Positions 8,777-17,911 of a stretch of DNA of 64,000 bases are shown here, piece after piece. Position numbers and translations under genes: made by a program. The notes below the pieces were generated by a model. That model ran no database searches. It worked only from the letters and a program-made list of their open reading frames with translations, and had not been told where the DNA came from. Numbering within the stretch: the stretch's first letter is position 1; each line of letters starts with the position of its first letter. The DNA comes from Luxibacter massiliensis. GTDB taxonomy: Bacteria; Bacillota; Clostridia; Lachnospirales; Lachnospiraceae. The stretch lies in the NCBI RefSeq assembly GCF_900604355.1, contig NZ_UWOE01000001.1:2542001-2606000 (forward strand), written 5' to 3'.

Positions 8777-9349
8777 TTACATTTCCCAGACATCCTGATT
8801 TGTTGCGGATACCGCCACAGCGCCGGCATCCAGCGCCCCTGTCACATCCTCCCTGTCAGAGATTAATCCCCCTGCAATCACCGGGATAGGGCTGCTGGAA
8901 CAAATCCTGCGTATAATTTTAGGCATGGCCCCCGGAAGCACTTCAATAAAATCCGGCCTGATGCCCCTTGGCATGTGCAGGCCCTCAATATTCTTCAGAG
9001 CCATGGAATCAATAACAAAGAAACGGAGCACAGCATACATGGACATTTCTTTTGCCCTCTGTGCCAATATGGGCCTGGTTGTGATAATTCCATCAGCTTT
9101 GGTACTATTTTTAATAAAATCAACAGTAATTTCCTTTGTGTTAAGTCCTCCTACCAGGTCTATATGTACCATGGCTGTTTTTCCGGCAACTTTAATCTGT
9201 TCTACGATTTCTCCAATTGTACAGATATCCCCGAACAAAATAAAAATCACTTTGATATCCTCCAGACGGCAGCTTTTTTCAAGGCCGTCCATATCCTTCA
9301 CCGCTGCAATCACTGGGTTTTCCTCAACTAAATCATGAAACTGACTCAT
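8777..9349 (-). CDS. glpP: Glycerol uptake operon antiterminator GlpP
   Basis: GlpP binds glycerol 3-phosphate and then acts on leader RNA of glp genes to prevent premature termination. The 190-residue sequence matches the family in length and motifs, including MVHIDLVGGL, DGIITTRP, IRPDFIEVLPGAMPK and the C-terminal phosphate-binding loop PVIAGGLISDREDV, a TIM-barrel-like fold. A GGGAGGGCGG site precedes the ATG. A good promoter lies at 9385-9413. It is first in the glp module, so its likely targets are the leaders in this same region. Confidence 0.95.
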   Translation of the reverse strand: MSQFHDLVEENPVIAAVKDMDGLEKSCRLEDIKVIFILFGDICTIGEIVEQIKVAGKTAMVHIDLVGGLNTKEITVDFIKNSTKADGIITTRPILAQRAKEMSMYAVLRFFVIDSMALKNIEGLHMPRGIRPDFIEVLPGAMPKIIRRICSSSPIPVIAGGLISDREDVTGALDAGAVAVSATNQDVWEM

Positions 9350-9384
9350 GCCGCCCTCCCTGTCGAATCCCTGCCTTTTTATAT

Positions 9385-9413
9385 ATTATAAATTTATTCT
9401 TTCTTAAAAGCAA
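9385..9413 (-). promoter_or_regulatory. Promoter for glpP-glpK
   Basis: Minus strand: -35 TTGCTT (9408-9413), 17-bp spacer, -10 TATAAT (9385-9390), about 35 bases before the glpP ATG. No terminator-like hairpin lies between this promoter and glpP. Confidence 0.65.
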
Positions 9414-9530
9414 CGGTATTTCCCTGTTCTTTCTGAGTATAAGGTTTCTTGTCTTTTCCCTATCCACAGCGTATGCCCTGGCCTGTAGTTATTTCCTTCC
9501 TAGTACAGCAAATATAATTTAACTGCTATA

Positions 9531-9660
9531 GCAGGATTCTCCGCCTGCGGCGGGCGGCATGAGCCATATAATCCCTCCCACAACATCCCAGTGCAGTCTG
9601 GCACGGAGTACTTTATAATTACACAGGAAATTCAAAAGAATTCCCTATGTAATTATAAAA
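9531..9660. repeat. Dispersed repeat family B, copy 1
   Basis: This 130-bp element shares with 48014-48136 the start GCAGGATTCTCCGCCTGCGG, a central CATGAGC.ATATAATCCC block, a CAGTGCA...GCACGGAGT block and a terminal inverted repeat starting TTATAATTAC. In this copy the terminal stem (9614-9657 region) has two mismatches. The element directly follows the T-tract of the pyruvate:ferredoxin oxidoreductase terminator. Confidence 0.85.
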
Positions 9661-9686
9661 GCGGCATCCCCCGCAAGGGATGCCGC
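9655..9686 (-). terminator. Rho-independent terminator of the pyruvate:ferredoxin oxidoreductase gene
   Basis: GCGGCATCCC (9661-9670) and GGGATGCCGC (9677-9686) form a perfect 10-bp stem with a 6-base loop; on the minus strand TTTTATAATT follows. It lies about 50 bases after the stop codon. The T-tract overlaps the edge of repeat copy B1. Confidence 0.9.
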
Positions 9687-9734
9687 ATACTTGCCACTTA
9701 TATTCTTTATTCCAGAAATCCTCCTGGAAACTTC

Positions 9735-12700
9735 TTATTCCTCTCCGTAAAGAGTCACTAATTTCTTCAGATAAGCATATCTTTCCATAGCTTCCTGCTC
9801 GTTCTGTGCAAACAACTTCTCTGCCTTCTCTGGATTCGCTCTCTTCAGGGCATTATAACGAACTTCTCCGTCAAGGAATGCCTGATAATCTTCAGCTTTA
9901 GGCTCTTTGCTGTCCAAGGAGAACTTATTGCCCTCTGCTGCAGGATTGAATCTAAAGTTATTCCAGTAACCGCATTCAACTGCAAGCTGCTCTTCTGTCT
10001 GAGCCTTGCTCATACCCTTCTTAATTCCATGGTTAATACATGGTGCATAAGCAATAATAAGTGATGGCCCTGGATAAGCCTCTGCCTCTGTAATAGCCTT
10101 CACAGTCTGGTTGAAGTCAGCACCCATGGCGATCTGTGCCACGTATACATACCCATAACTCATAGCGATTCCTGCCAGGTCTTTCTTCTTAATTTCTTTT
10201 CCACCTGCTGCGAACTGTGCAGTAGCGCCTGTCTTAGTAGCTTTGGAAGACTGTCCGCCTGTATTGGAGTAAACTTCTGTATCAAATACCATAATATTGA
10301 TATCCTGCCCGCTGGCCAGCACATGGTCAACGCCGCCGAACCCAATATCATAAGCCCAACCGTCACCGCCAAAGATCCACTGGGATTTCTTAGCCAGGAA
10401 ATCTCTGCCCTTTAACAGTTCTTTTCTGTCCTCAGAATCACAGCCGCAAGCCTCTAAAGCGGCTACCAGCTTATCTGTAGCTGTCCCGTTGGTTGCGCCT
10501 ACTGCAAATGTATCCAGATACTCCTGGGCAGCTGCCTTCACATCGGCGTTCTCTGCACTCTCAGACAGCTTCTCTACTTTGCCTTTCAGTCTCTCTCTGA
10601 TTGTATTTTGTGCAAGAAGCATACCATAGCCAAACTCCGCATTATCCTCAAACAGGGAATTACACCATGCCGGGCCCTTGCCTTCTGGTGTTACTGTATA
10701 TGGCGTAGACGGTGAGGAGTTACCCCAGATAGAGGAACATCCTGTTGCATTGGCGATATACATCCTATCTCCATATAACTGCGTAATCAATTTTGCATAA
10801 GGAGTTTCTCCACAGCCTGCACATGCTCCTGAGAATTCAAGCAGAGGCTGTTTGAACTGGCTTCCTTTCACAGTTGTCTCTTTAAACTTAGCAACTACTT
10901 CCGGCTTCACAGGAATCTCTGTTCCATAATTGAAGAACTCCTGTGCTCCTGCATTTGCTTCCAGGTTACCCATAATAAGAGCTTTCTCACCCTTCTTTCC
11001 AGGACACACATTTGCACATGAACCACAGCCTGTACAATCATAAGCAGATACTGTGATGGAGAATTTCATGTTCGGCATACCCATCATATCGATTGTGCTC
11101 ATTCCTTCTGGAACCTTAGCTGCTTCCTCCTCTGTCAGAGCTACCGGACGGATAACAGCGTGAGGACATACATATGCACAGCGGTTACACTGGATACAAT
11201 TTTCTGGCTGCCATACAGGAATATCTACTGCAATACCACGTTTCTCGTATGCAGAAGATCCTGATGGTGTGGATCCATCTACATATTCTGTAAACGCAGA
11301 TACGGGAAGTGTATTACCTTCCTGCGCATTTACTTTCGCCTGGATATTCTTAACAAAATCAACAACATCTTTTCTTCCGTTTTCATCAACATGAGGCGTT
11401 GTCAGGCCCTGATCCTCTGCATCTTTCCAGCTGTCAGGAACTGCCACTTCAACAACCTGCTTTGCGCCAGCATCGATTGCATCATAATTCATCTGTACAA
11501 TCTTATCGCCTTTTCTTCCATAAGTAGCTTTTGCTGCCTTCTTCATCAGGTCGATTGCTTCCTCTTCTGGAATGATAGCTGCGAGTTTAAAGAATGCAGA
11601 CTGCAGAACTGTATTGATACGTCCGCCCAATCCGATTTCCTTACCTATCTTAATACCGTCGATGGTGTAGAACTTAATATTGTGGTTAGCAATAAATGCT
11701 TTTACCTGTCCTGGCAGATGCTTTTCCAGTCCTTCCATATCCCAAGGACAGTTCAAAAGGAAAGTTCCTCCATCCACTAGTTCCTGAACCATGTTGTACT
11801 TGTCAACATAAGATGGATTGTGGCATGCAACAAAGTTTGCCTGCCTGATCAGGTATGTGGACTTGATTGGCTCCTTACCAAAACGTAAATGGGACATTGT
11901 TACACCGCCTGACTTCTTTGAGTCATAATCAAAATAAGCCTGGGCATACATATCTGTATTGTCACCGATAATCTTGATAGAATTCTTGTTGGCCCCTACA
12001 GTACCGTCGGCGCCCAGTCCCCAGAACTTACAGTTGATTGTCCCTTCTGGAGTCGTAACAAGCGGAGCACCTGCATCTAATGACAGATTTGTCACATCAT
12101 CTTCAATACCGATTGTAAATTTCTGTTTTTCTGTATTCTTAAATACAGCAACGATCTGGGCTGGTGTGGTATCCTTAGATCCTAATCCATAACGTCCTGT
12201 AAGTACAGGCACTGCATCGAATTTTGTTCCTTTTAATGCAGCTACAACATCCAAGTATAACGGCTCTCCCAGGGCACCCGGCTCTTTTGTCCTGTCAAGC
12301 ACAGTAATAGTCTTAGCTGTCTCAGGAATTGCATTAATTAAAGCTTCAGCGCTGAAAGGCCTGTACAGGCGTACCTTAACAACGCCGACCTTCTCGCCTG
12401 CTGCCAGCAGATAATCAATTGTCTCCTCAATAGTATCACAGACAGAACCCATAGCGATAATAACACGCTCCGCATCCTCTGCACCATAGTAGTTAAATAA
12501 TTTATAATCTGTACCGATCTTAGCATTAACTTTGTCCATGTAATCCTGAACAATTCCTGGCAGGGCATCATAATAGGGATTACATGCCTCTCTTGCCTGG
12601 AAGAAAATATCAGGGTTCTGGGCGGAACCTCTCTGGCATGGATGATTTGGGTTCAGGGCATGTGCACGGAACTCGTCAATAGCGTCCATGTTCACCAGAT

Positions 12701-13277
12701 CTTTCAGATCATCATAATCCCATGTCTCGATCTTCTGAATCTCATGGGATGTCCTGAAACCGTCGAAGAAGTTAATAAATGGAATCTTGCCTTCCACAGC
12801 TGCACAGTGTGCAACAGCTGTCAAGTCCATAACTTCCTGGACACTTGATTCACAAAGCATGGCAGCGCCTGTCTGACGACATGCATATACGTCTGAATGA
12901 TCTCCGAAGATTGACAGTGCATGGCTTGCGATTGCACGGGCTGATACATTGAATACTCCCGGTAACTGTTCACCTGCTACTTTATATAAGTTAGGGATCA
13001 TCAAAAGCAATCCCTGGGATGCTGTAAATGTTGTTGTCATAGCCCCGGCTGATAAGGAACCATGTACAGCTCCCGCAGCACCTGCCTCAGACTGCATCTC
13101 TGTTACCTGAACAGTCTGCCCGAAAATATTCTCCCTGCCTTCGGTGGCCCATTCATCCACGTGCTCCGGCATAACGGATGATGGTGTAATAGGGTAAATA
13201 GCTGCAACTTCCGTATACGCATAGGACACGTGGGCCGCGGCCTGATTACCATCCATGGTCTTCATTTTTCTTGCCAT
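9735..13277 (-). CDS. nifJ: Pyruvate:ferredoxin (flavodoxin) oxidoreductase, single chain
   Basis: The enzyme converts pyruvate and CoA to acetyl-CoA and CO2 and reduces ferredoxin; it is the central pyruvate step of anaerobic clostridia. At 1180 residues it has the full fused form: N-terminal pyruvate domain with YPITPSSVMPEH, a ferredoxin domain with two 4Fe-4S sites (CIQCNRCAYVCP near residue 695 and CTGCGSCANVCP near 747), proximal-cluster cysteines in CAGCGE and NATGC, and a thiamine diphosphate domain with GDGWAYDIG and VYSNTGGQ near 960-1010. AAGGAGG precedes the ATG. It is monocistronic, between its own promoter and terminator, which fits a highly expressed gene. Confidence 0.97.
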   Translation of the reverse strand: MARKMKTMDGNQAAAHVSYAYTEVAAIYPITPSSVMPEHVDEWATEGRENIFGQTVQVTEMQSEAGAAGAVHGSLSAGAMTTTFTASQGLLLMIPNLYKVAGEQLPGVFNVSARAIASHALSIFGDHSDVYACRQTGAAMLCESSVQEVMDLTAVAHCAAVEGKIPFINFFDGFRTSHEIQKIETWDYDDLKDLVNMDAIDEFRAHALNPNHPCQRGSAQNPDIFFQAREACNPYYDALPGIVQDYMDKVNAKIGTDYKLFNYYGAEDAERVIIAMGSVCDTIEETIDYLLAAGEKVGVVKVRLYRPFSAEALINAIPETAKTITVLDRTKEPGALGEPLYLDVVAALKGTKFDAVPVLTGRYGLGSKDTTPAQIVAVFKNTEKQKFTIGIEDDVTNLSLDAGAPLVTTPEGTINCKFWGLGADGTVGANKNSIKIIGDNTDMYAQAYFDYDSKKSGGVTMSHLRFGKEPIKSTYLIRQANFVACHNPSYVDKYNMVQELVDGGTFLLNCPWDMEGLEKHLPGQVKAFIANHNIKFYTIDGIKIGKEIGLGGRINTVLQSAFFKLAAIIPEEEAIDLMKKAAKATYGRKGDKIVQMNYDAIDAGAKQVVEVAVPDSWKDAEDQGLTTPHVDENGRKDVVDFVKNIQAKVNAQEGNTLPVSAFTEYVDGSTPSGSSAYEKRGIAVDIPVWQPENCIQCNRCAYVCPHAVIRPVALTEEEAAKVPEGMSTIDMMGMPNMKFSITVSAYDCTGCGSCANVCPGKKGEKALIMGNLEANAGAQEFFNYGTEIPVKPEVVAKFKETTVKGSQFKQPLLEFSGACAGCGETPYAKLITQLYGDRMYIANATGCSSIWGNSSPSTPYTVTPEGKGPAWCNSLFEDNAEFGYGMLLAQNTIRERLKGKVEKLSESAENADVKAAAQEYLDTFAVGATNGTATDKLVAALEACGCDSEDRKELLKGRDFLAKKSQWIFGGDGWAYDIGFGGVDHVLASGQDINIMVFDTEVYSNTGGQSSKATKTGATAQFAAGGKEIKKKDLAGIAMSYGYVYVAQIAMGADFNQTVKAITEAEAYPGPSLIIAYAPCINHGIKKGMSKAQTEEQLAVECGYWNNFRFNPAAEGNKFSLDSKEPKAEDYQAFLDGEVRYNALKRANPEKAEKLFAQNEQEAMERYAYLKKLVTLYGEE

Positions 13278-13332
13278 TTCTTGTTCCTCCTTAAAATTAC
13301 ATTGTAAAAGTTAATTTTTCACATGTGATTTC

Positions 13333-13361
13333 ATTATATCGCCAAAAATGACAAAAGTCCA
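13333..13361 (-). promoter_or_regulatory. Promoter of the pyruvate:ferredoxin oxidoreductase gene
   Basis: Minus strand: -35 TGGACT (13356-13361), 17-bp spacer, -10 TATAAT (13333-13338). It lies about 55 bases before the start codon, with an AAGGAGG ribosome site in between. Confidence 0.65.
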
Positions 13362-13435
13362 TAGAGCCTGTCTTATTTTTTGTTTATTTTCCAGTACATA
13401 AGCCAGGATCCGCAAAGTTCCCCTGGAGGAAATTC

Positions 13436-13454
13436 AAAGGGGTCTGACCCCTTT
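13436..13454. repeat. Perfect 9-bp palindrome with one-base centre
   Basis: AAAGGGGTC and GACCCCTTT flank a single T. It is preceded by AAATTC, as is the hairpin at 13486-13517, so the two look like members of one short palindromic repeat type. They lie between lgt and the pyruvate:ferredoxin oxidoreductase promoter. Confidence 0.7.
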
Positions 13455-13485
13455 GCACTCCATTGTCAGAATCGTTTACAAATTC

Positions 13486-13517
13486 AAATGGGGACTGCCT
13501 GTGCGCAGTCCCCATTT
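13486..13517 (-). terminator. Hairpin just after lgt, probable terminator
   Basis: AAATGGGGACTGC (13486-13498) and GCAGTCCCCATTT (13505-13517) form a perfect 13-bp stem with a 6-base loop, two bases after the lgt stop codon. The U-tract on the minus strand is short (ATTTG), so it may act as an RNA end stabiliser as much as a terminator. Confidence 0.7.
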
Positions 13518-13519
13518 AC

Positions 13520-14467
13520 CTATTTAAACAGCCTGTCCTTCGCCCTGGGCCGCTTCTTCCCCACCGGCTTATCAGGCAATGGTTCATATCTCCTGCCAGT
13601 TTTTAAAAACGGCATCCTTTTATGGTTCTTTTTCAGATAGATCAGCAGTCCACCGGTTACAATAACAATAATACCAGCCAGTAATTGGGATACAGGGAAC
13701 CCTGCCACTGGCAGCAAAAGCTGGTCTGTCCTGAGTCCTTCTATCCAGACCCGTCCCAGGCCGTACCCAAACAGATAAATCAGGAAGATTTCTCCCTCGT
13801 ATTTCTTATGCCGCCTGTAAATAAGCAATATAATAAATAAAATACAGCACCAGACCGACTCATACAGGAATGTGGGATGCACTTGGATATAACTTACTCC
13901 GTCCACCACCTGCACATTAGCACGCATTGCCTCTGTCACGTCACTGCTCCTGACTGCATCCAGGGGCAGCTGCATAGCCGCAAGGCTGTCCGTATATCCG
14001 CCGAAAGCCTCCCTGTTGAAAAAATTCCCCCAGCGCCCAATCATCTGGCCATTTACTAGCGCCAGGGCAATGGTATCAAAAATCTGGGGGGCATTCAGAT
14101 GCCGGATCCTGGCAAAAATAAGCACCGTCACCACGGCCCCGATTACACCGCCATAAATGGCCAGTCCCCCTTCTCTTAAATTCAAGATATCTAGCAAATT
14201 GTCCTTGTACATATCCCACGAGAAAATGACATAGTATAACCTGGCGCCTGCGATCCCCGCAATCACGCCTATAATCCCCATATCCAGATAATCCTCCGGG
14301 TTCTGCCGGGTTCTTTTTGCCTCCGCGGTGGCAATCAAAAATCCTATCAGTATGGCAGTGCCTATGATGATCCCATAAAATGCGATGTCAAAGCCAAATA
14401 CTGAAACAGCCTTCCCCACATGTTCAAAATGGATTCCAAGATGAGGAAAATTAATATTATAATGCAT
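13520..14467 (-). CDS. lgt: Prolipoprotein diacylglyceryl transferase
   Basis: Lgt moves a diacylglyceryl group from phosphatidylglycerol to the lipobox cysteine of prelipoproteins in the cell membrane. The 315-residue protein has about seven hydrophobic segments, the glycine-rich segment GGLAIYGGVIGA and the family signature IGRWGNFFNREAFGG, followed by HPTFLYES. AAGGAG lies nine bases before the ATG. The basic C-terminal tail rich in Lys and Arg follows the last membrane segment. It lies 53 bases after ychF and may be read with it. Confidence 0.95.
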   Translation of the reverse strand: MHYNINFPHLGIHFEHVGKAVSVFGFDIAFYGIIIGTAILIGFLIATAEAKRTRQNPEDYLDMGIIGVIAGIAGARLYYVIFSWDMYKDNLLDILNLREGGLAIYGGVIGAVVTVLIFARIRHLNAPQIFDTIALALVNGQMIGRWGNFFNREAFGGYTDSLAAMQLPLDAVRSSDVTEAMRANVQVVDGVSYIQVHPTFLYESVWCCILFIILLIYRRHKKYEGEIFLIYLFGYGLGRVWIEGLRTDQLLLPVAGFPVSQLLAGIIVIVTGGLLIYLKKNHKRMPFLKTGRRYEPLPDKPVGKKRPRAKDRLFK

Positions 14468-14520
14468 GTCCCATGCTCCTTCCCATACAGTTCTGCTGGC
14501 CGGACATACTGTAGCTGCTG

Positions 14521-15618
14521 CTATACATTAAACCGGAATAGGATAATATCTCCATCCTGCACCACATACTCTTTTCCTTCCAGCCTGACCAGCCCTTTCT
14601 CCTTTGCCGCCCCATGAGACCCGCACTCCATCAGGTCATCATAGCTTACAACCTCTGCCCTGATAAAGCCTCTCTCAAAATCAGAGTGAATCTTTCCAGC
14701 GGCCTGGGGTGCCTTTGTCCCCATTGTGATTGTCCATGCCCGTACTTCCGGTTCACCTGCCGTAAGGTAGCTGATTAAGCCAAGAAGATGGTAGCTGGCT
14801 TTTATTAGCTTTTCCAGTCCTGACTCTTCTAATCCTAAATCTTCCAAAAACATTCTTTTTTCATCTTCATCCAGCTCTGCGATCTCCTGCTCAATCTGGG
14901 CGCAGACTACAAACACCTCGCAGTCCTCCTGCGCTGCATATTCCCGTACAGCCTGGACTCCCGGATTGCCTGCGCCATCGTCAGCCAACTCATCCTCTGT
15001 CACATTGGCTGCAAAAATAACCGGTTTTGCTGTCAGCAGATTATAACTTTCCATCCAAGCTTGTTCATCTTCGTCCTCTGTCTCAAAGCTCTTTGCCATT
15101 TTATTTTCTTCCAGGTGTGCCTTAATGCGGCCCAACAAATCAAGCTCCTTTGCAGCCCCCTTATCATTTCTGGCCACCTTGGCTGTTTTCGCAATTCTCC
15201 GCTCCAAAATTTCCAGATCAGAAAAAATTAATTCCAGATTAATAGTTTCAATATCCCGCAGCGGGTCAATGCTCCCATCTACATGTACAATATTGCTGTC
15301 CTCAAAACATCTGACCACATGCACGATAGCATCCACTTCTCGTATATTGGCCAAAAACTGGTTTCCCAACCCTTCCCCTTTTGACGCTCCCTTTACCAAC
15401 CCGGCTATATCTACAAATTCGATAGCCGCGGGCACGATTTTCTTTGTATGGTACATTTCACCCAAAACATCAAGGCGCTTATCCGGCACTGTCACCACTC
15501 CTACATTCGGGTCAATTGTACAGAAAGGATAGTTGGCAGACTCTGCCCCTGCCTTTGTAAGTGAATTAAACAATGTACTTTTCCCAACATTCGGTAATCC
15601 CACTATGCCCAATTTCAT
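14521..15618 (-). CDS. ychF: Redox-regulated ATPase YchF (Obg family)
   Basis: YchF is an Obg-family P-loop ATPase that binds ribosomes and affects translation and stress responses. The 365-residue protein begins MKLGIVGLPNVGKSTLFN with the G1 loop, has DIAGLVKGASKGEGLGNQFL as G3 region and NVTE in place of the NKxD motif, which explains its ATP preference, and ends in a TGS domain (DGDIILFRFNV). The ATG at 15618 is chosen over a TTG 21 bases upstream because GGAGGT precedes it. Confidence 0.96.
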   Translation of the reverse strand: MKLGIVGLPNVGKSTLFNSLTKAGAESANYPFCTIDPNVGVVTVPDKRLDVLGEMYHTKKIVPAAIEFVDIAGLVKGASKGEGLGNQFLANIREVDAIVHVVRCFEDSNIVHVDGSIDPLRDIETINLELIFSDLEILERRIAKTAKVARNDKGAAKELDLLGRIKAHLEENKMAKSFETEDEDEQAWMESYNLLTAKPVIFAANVTEDELADDGAGNPGVQAVREYAAQEDCEVFVVCAQIEQEIAELDEDEKRMFLEDLGLEESGLEKLIKASYHLLGLISYLTAGEPEVRAWTITMGTKAPQAAGKIHSDFERGFIRAEVVSYDDLMECGSHGAAKEKGLVRLEGKEYVVQDGDIILFRFNV

Positions 15619-15717
15619 TTTCCTATCTACCTCCCTCAAAATTATCTGCTTTACAGTATATCATCAATCTTATTTTCTAAGTATGTCCGGCAATCTGCTT
15701 TGTCTTAGAATCCCCTG

Positions 15718-16371
15718 TCAGTCCCTTGTCTCCATCAATATGACTACCCCATATGGGAAAGAGATCACGGCCTCCTCCCCCTCTATCTCGTTACTCACAC
15801 AGAGGCTGTCATAGGGTGTCAGCAGATGGTGGTTCAAAGGGTATTTTGCCCCTCTGATGCAAAAACCCTCCACAGAACTTCCAAGGGGGAACACAGAAAA
15901 ATAAGGGCCCCATGCCTCCTCTTTTTTCAGTACTGTATCATGGTCTAAAAGCCGTATCTGATTATGCTTGTCCAAGAGTCTTGCATCGGCGCCTGCGTCC
16001 AGCGCAATCTTAAGGCTCTGTATATTGGCCCACACATGGTCCAGCCTTGTCCCCGTCCCCCCCAGAATCAGAATATCCCTCCTGTGCAGATCCAGACAAA
16101 GCCTGAGGGCAATTTCGGTGTCCGATGCGTCCTTGACGGGGTTAAATTCCCTGACGGGCACCCGCGTCTCTTCTCTGTAATATGTGACTACCTCTTTGGG
16201 CGCACTGTCAAAATCCCCTACAATATAATCAGGAAGTATCCTGTGCTTGTAGAGGAATTCCAGTCCTTTATCCACCCCAATGATAAACTCTGTTTTTTCA
16301 TCTTTTAATATACTGACAGCAAAGTCCTCCTCGAGGAGGCCGCCGCTGACAATCACTGTACGTCTATTCAT
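15718..16371 (-). CDS. Thiamine diphosphokinase
   Basis: The enzyme transfers pyrophosphate from ATP to thiamine to give thiamine diphosphate, the cofactor used by the pyruvate:ferredoxin oxidoreductase. The 217-residue protein shows the family motifs VDKGLEFL, PDYIVGDFDSAP, KDASDTEIAL and GGTGTRLDHVWANI. The ATG at 16371 overlaps the end of rpe by eight bases, so translation is probably coupled; the open frame further upstream is inside rpe and is not used. It is the last gene of the priA-to-thiN run. Confidence 0.92.
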   Translation of the reverse strand: MNRRTVIVSGGLLEEDFAVSILKDEKTEFIIGVDKGLEFLYKHRILPDYIVGDFDSAPKEVVTYYREETRVPVREFNPVKDASDTEIALRLCLDLHRRDILILGGTGTRLDHVWANIQSLKIALDAGADARLLDKHNQIRLLDHDTVLKKEEAWGPYFSVFPLGSSVEGFCIRGAKYPLNHHLLTPYDSLCVSNEIEGEEAVISFPYGVVILMETRD

Positions 16372-17026
16372 ATTCTTTGAAAATCTCCATAAAGCCTGTA
16401 ACATTTTTAGAAATGCTTCCGTTAAAGACAGCAGAGCCTGCAACAATAATATTTGCGCCTGCGTCAATCACTTCCCGCACATTTGTCAGGTATATCCCGC
16501 CATCCACCTCAATATCGGTTTTTAACCCTTTTTCATCCAGCATGGCCCTAAGGTTTTTAATTCTGTCCAATGACTCTGGTATAAATGCCTGTCCCCCAAA
16601 ACCTGGCTCCACGCACATTATCAAGAACATGTCCGCCTGCTCCAGGATCGGAGAAAGAGATTCTATAGCAGTACCCGGCTTTACGGAAACACCTGCTTTC
16701 ATGCCAGAGGCATGGATCTTGTCCAAGACTGCCTGCATATCCTGGCAGGCCTCCAGATGGACAGTAAGTATATCCGCCCCAGCCTCATGAAATGCATCCA
16801 CATAGCGGATGGGATCCATGACCATGAGATGCACATCCATTACCTGGGAGGTGCCCCCTCGTATAGACTTAAGGACAGGCATCCCAAAAGAAATACTGGG
16901 CACAAACATTCCGTCCATCACATCAAAATGCAGGTATTTTGCCCCCTTGTCTGCGGTCATGCGGATCTGCTCTCCTAATACCTTAAAATCTGCTGATAAT
17001 ATAGATGGCGCTAATATCTTCTTCAT
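16364..17026 (-). CDS. rpe: Ribulose-phosphate 3-epimerase
   Basis: Rpe interconverts ribulose 5-phosphate and xylulose 5-phosphate in the pentose phosphate pathway. The 220-residue TIM barrel has the typical start LAPSILSADF, the metal-binding segments HFDVMDGMFVP and DVHLMV, and VEPGFGGQ and DGGI for the phosphate. It starts three bases after rsgA ends and overlaps the thiamine diphosphokinase gene, an order common in Firmicutes. Confidence 0.96.
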   Translation of the reverse strand: MKKILAPSILSADFKVLGEQIRMTADKGAKYLHFDVMDGMFVPSISFGMPVLKSIRGGTSQVMDVHLMVMDPIRYVDAFHEAGADILTVHLEACQDMQAVLDKIHASGMKAGVSVKPGTAIESLSPILEQADMFLIMCVEPGFGGQAFIPESLDRIKNLRAMLDEKGLKTDIEVDGGIYLTNVREVIDAGANIIVAGSAVFNGSISKNVTGFMEIFKEYE

Positions 17027-17029
17027 ATG

Positions 17030-17908
17030 TCAATACCTCTTCTTTTCCTGTAATTCCCGATATATTTCCAGATAGTGCCCATATCTTGCCTTATGGATAG
17101 CGCCTTGTTCTACTGCCTCTTTTACGGCACATCCTGGCTCATGTATATGGTCACATCCACTGAATTTACACTTCCCCTCATATTCAGTAAATTCCCTAAA
17201 GTAATATTTTAGTTCATTCTTCTCAATTTCACCCACATACAGGGAGCTAAACCCAGGCGTGTCCATGATATAGGAAACTTCATCAACCGCAATCAGCTCC
17301 GAATGTCTTGTAGTATGCTTTCCCCGGGCAATTTTCCGGCTTATGGCGCCTGTCTCCATCTGAACCTCTGACTGCAGAAGATTAATCAAGGAGGACTTCC
17401 CCACCCCAGAGGGGCCTGCGATAGCAGTTGTCCTGTGGGACAGGGCCTCCCCCAGCGTATCTATATGTTCTCCTGTAAGTGCGCTGGTAAATAAAATTTG
17501 GGATACACAAGGCCTGTAAATCTCTTCAAGCCGGCTTACGTCCTCATCCCCTGCAGCATCCTTTTTATTAAAGCATAGTACTACAGGGATATCACGGCTT
17601 TCCATCATGATTAGAAAACGGTCCAGCAGGTTCAGGTGAGGTTTTGGGTCTGCAACTGCAAACACCACAAGGGCCTGGTCGATATTGGCAACGGCAGGCC
17701 GCACTAATTCATTTTTCCTGGGAAGGATATCTACAATGTTCCCTGCTTTTTCTGTCTCGTCCAAAATTTCTATCCTGACATCATCCCCCACAAGAGGCTT
17801 GATCTTATCCCTGCGGAACACACCCTTGGCCTTACACTCATAAACACCGGATTCTACTACATGTACGTAGTAGAATCCGGCAATTCCTTTTATTATCTTT
17901 CCCTGCAT
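17030..17908 (-). CDS. rsgA: Ribosome small subunit-dependent GTPase A
   Basis: RsgA checks late 30S subunit assembly. The 292-residue protein shows the circularly permuted GTPase order of the family: NKKD (G4) comes before GPSGVGKSSLIN (G1) and DTPGFSS (G3). An N-terminal OB-fold and a C-terminal zinc site (C-x4-C-x-H-x5-C in KCKFSGCDHIHEPGC) complete it. It lies three bases after the PrkC-type kinase gene stop. Confidence 0.96.
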   Translation of the reverse strand: MQGKIIKGIAGFYYVHVVESGVYECKAKGVFRRDKIKPLVGDDVRIEILDETEKAGNIVDILPRKNELVRPAVANIDQALVVFAVADPKPHLNLLDRFLIMMESRDIPVVLCFNKKDAAGDEDVSRLEEIYRPCVSQILFTSALTGEHIDTLGEALSHRTTAIAGPSGVGKSSLINLLQSEVQMETGAISRKIARGKHTTRHSELIAVDEVSYIMDTPGFSSLYVGEIEKNELKYYFREFTEYEGKCKFSGCDHIHEPGCAVKEAVEQGAIHKARYGHYLEIYRELQEKKRY

Positions 17909-17911
17909 ATC

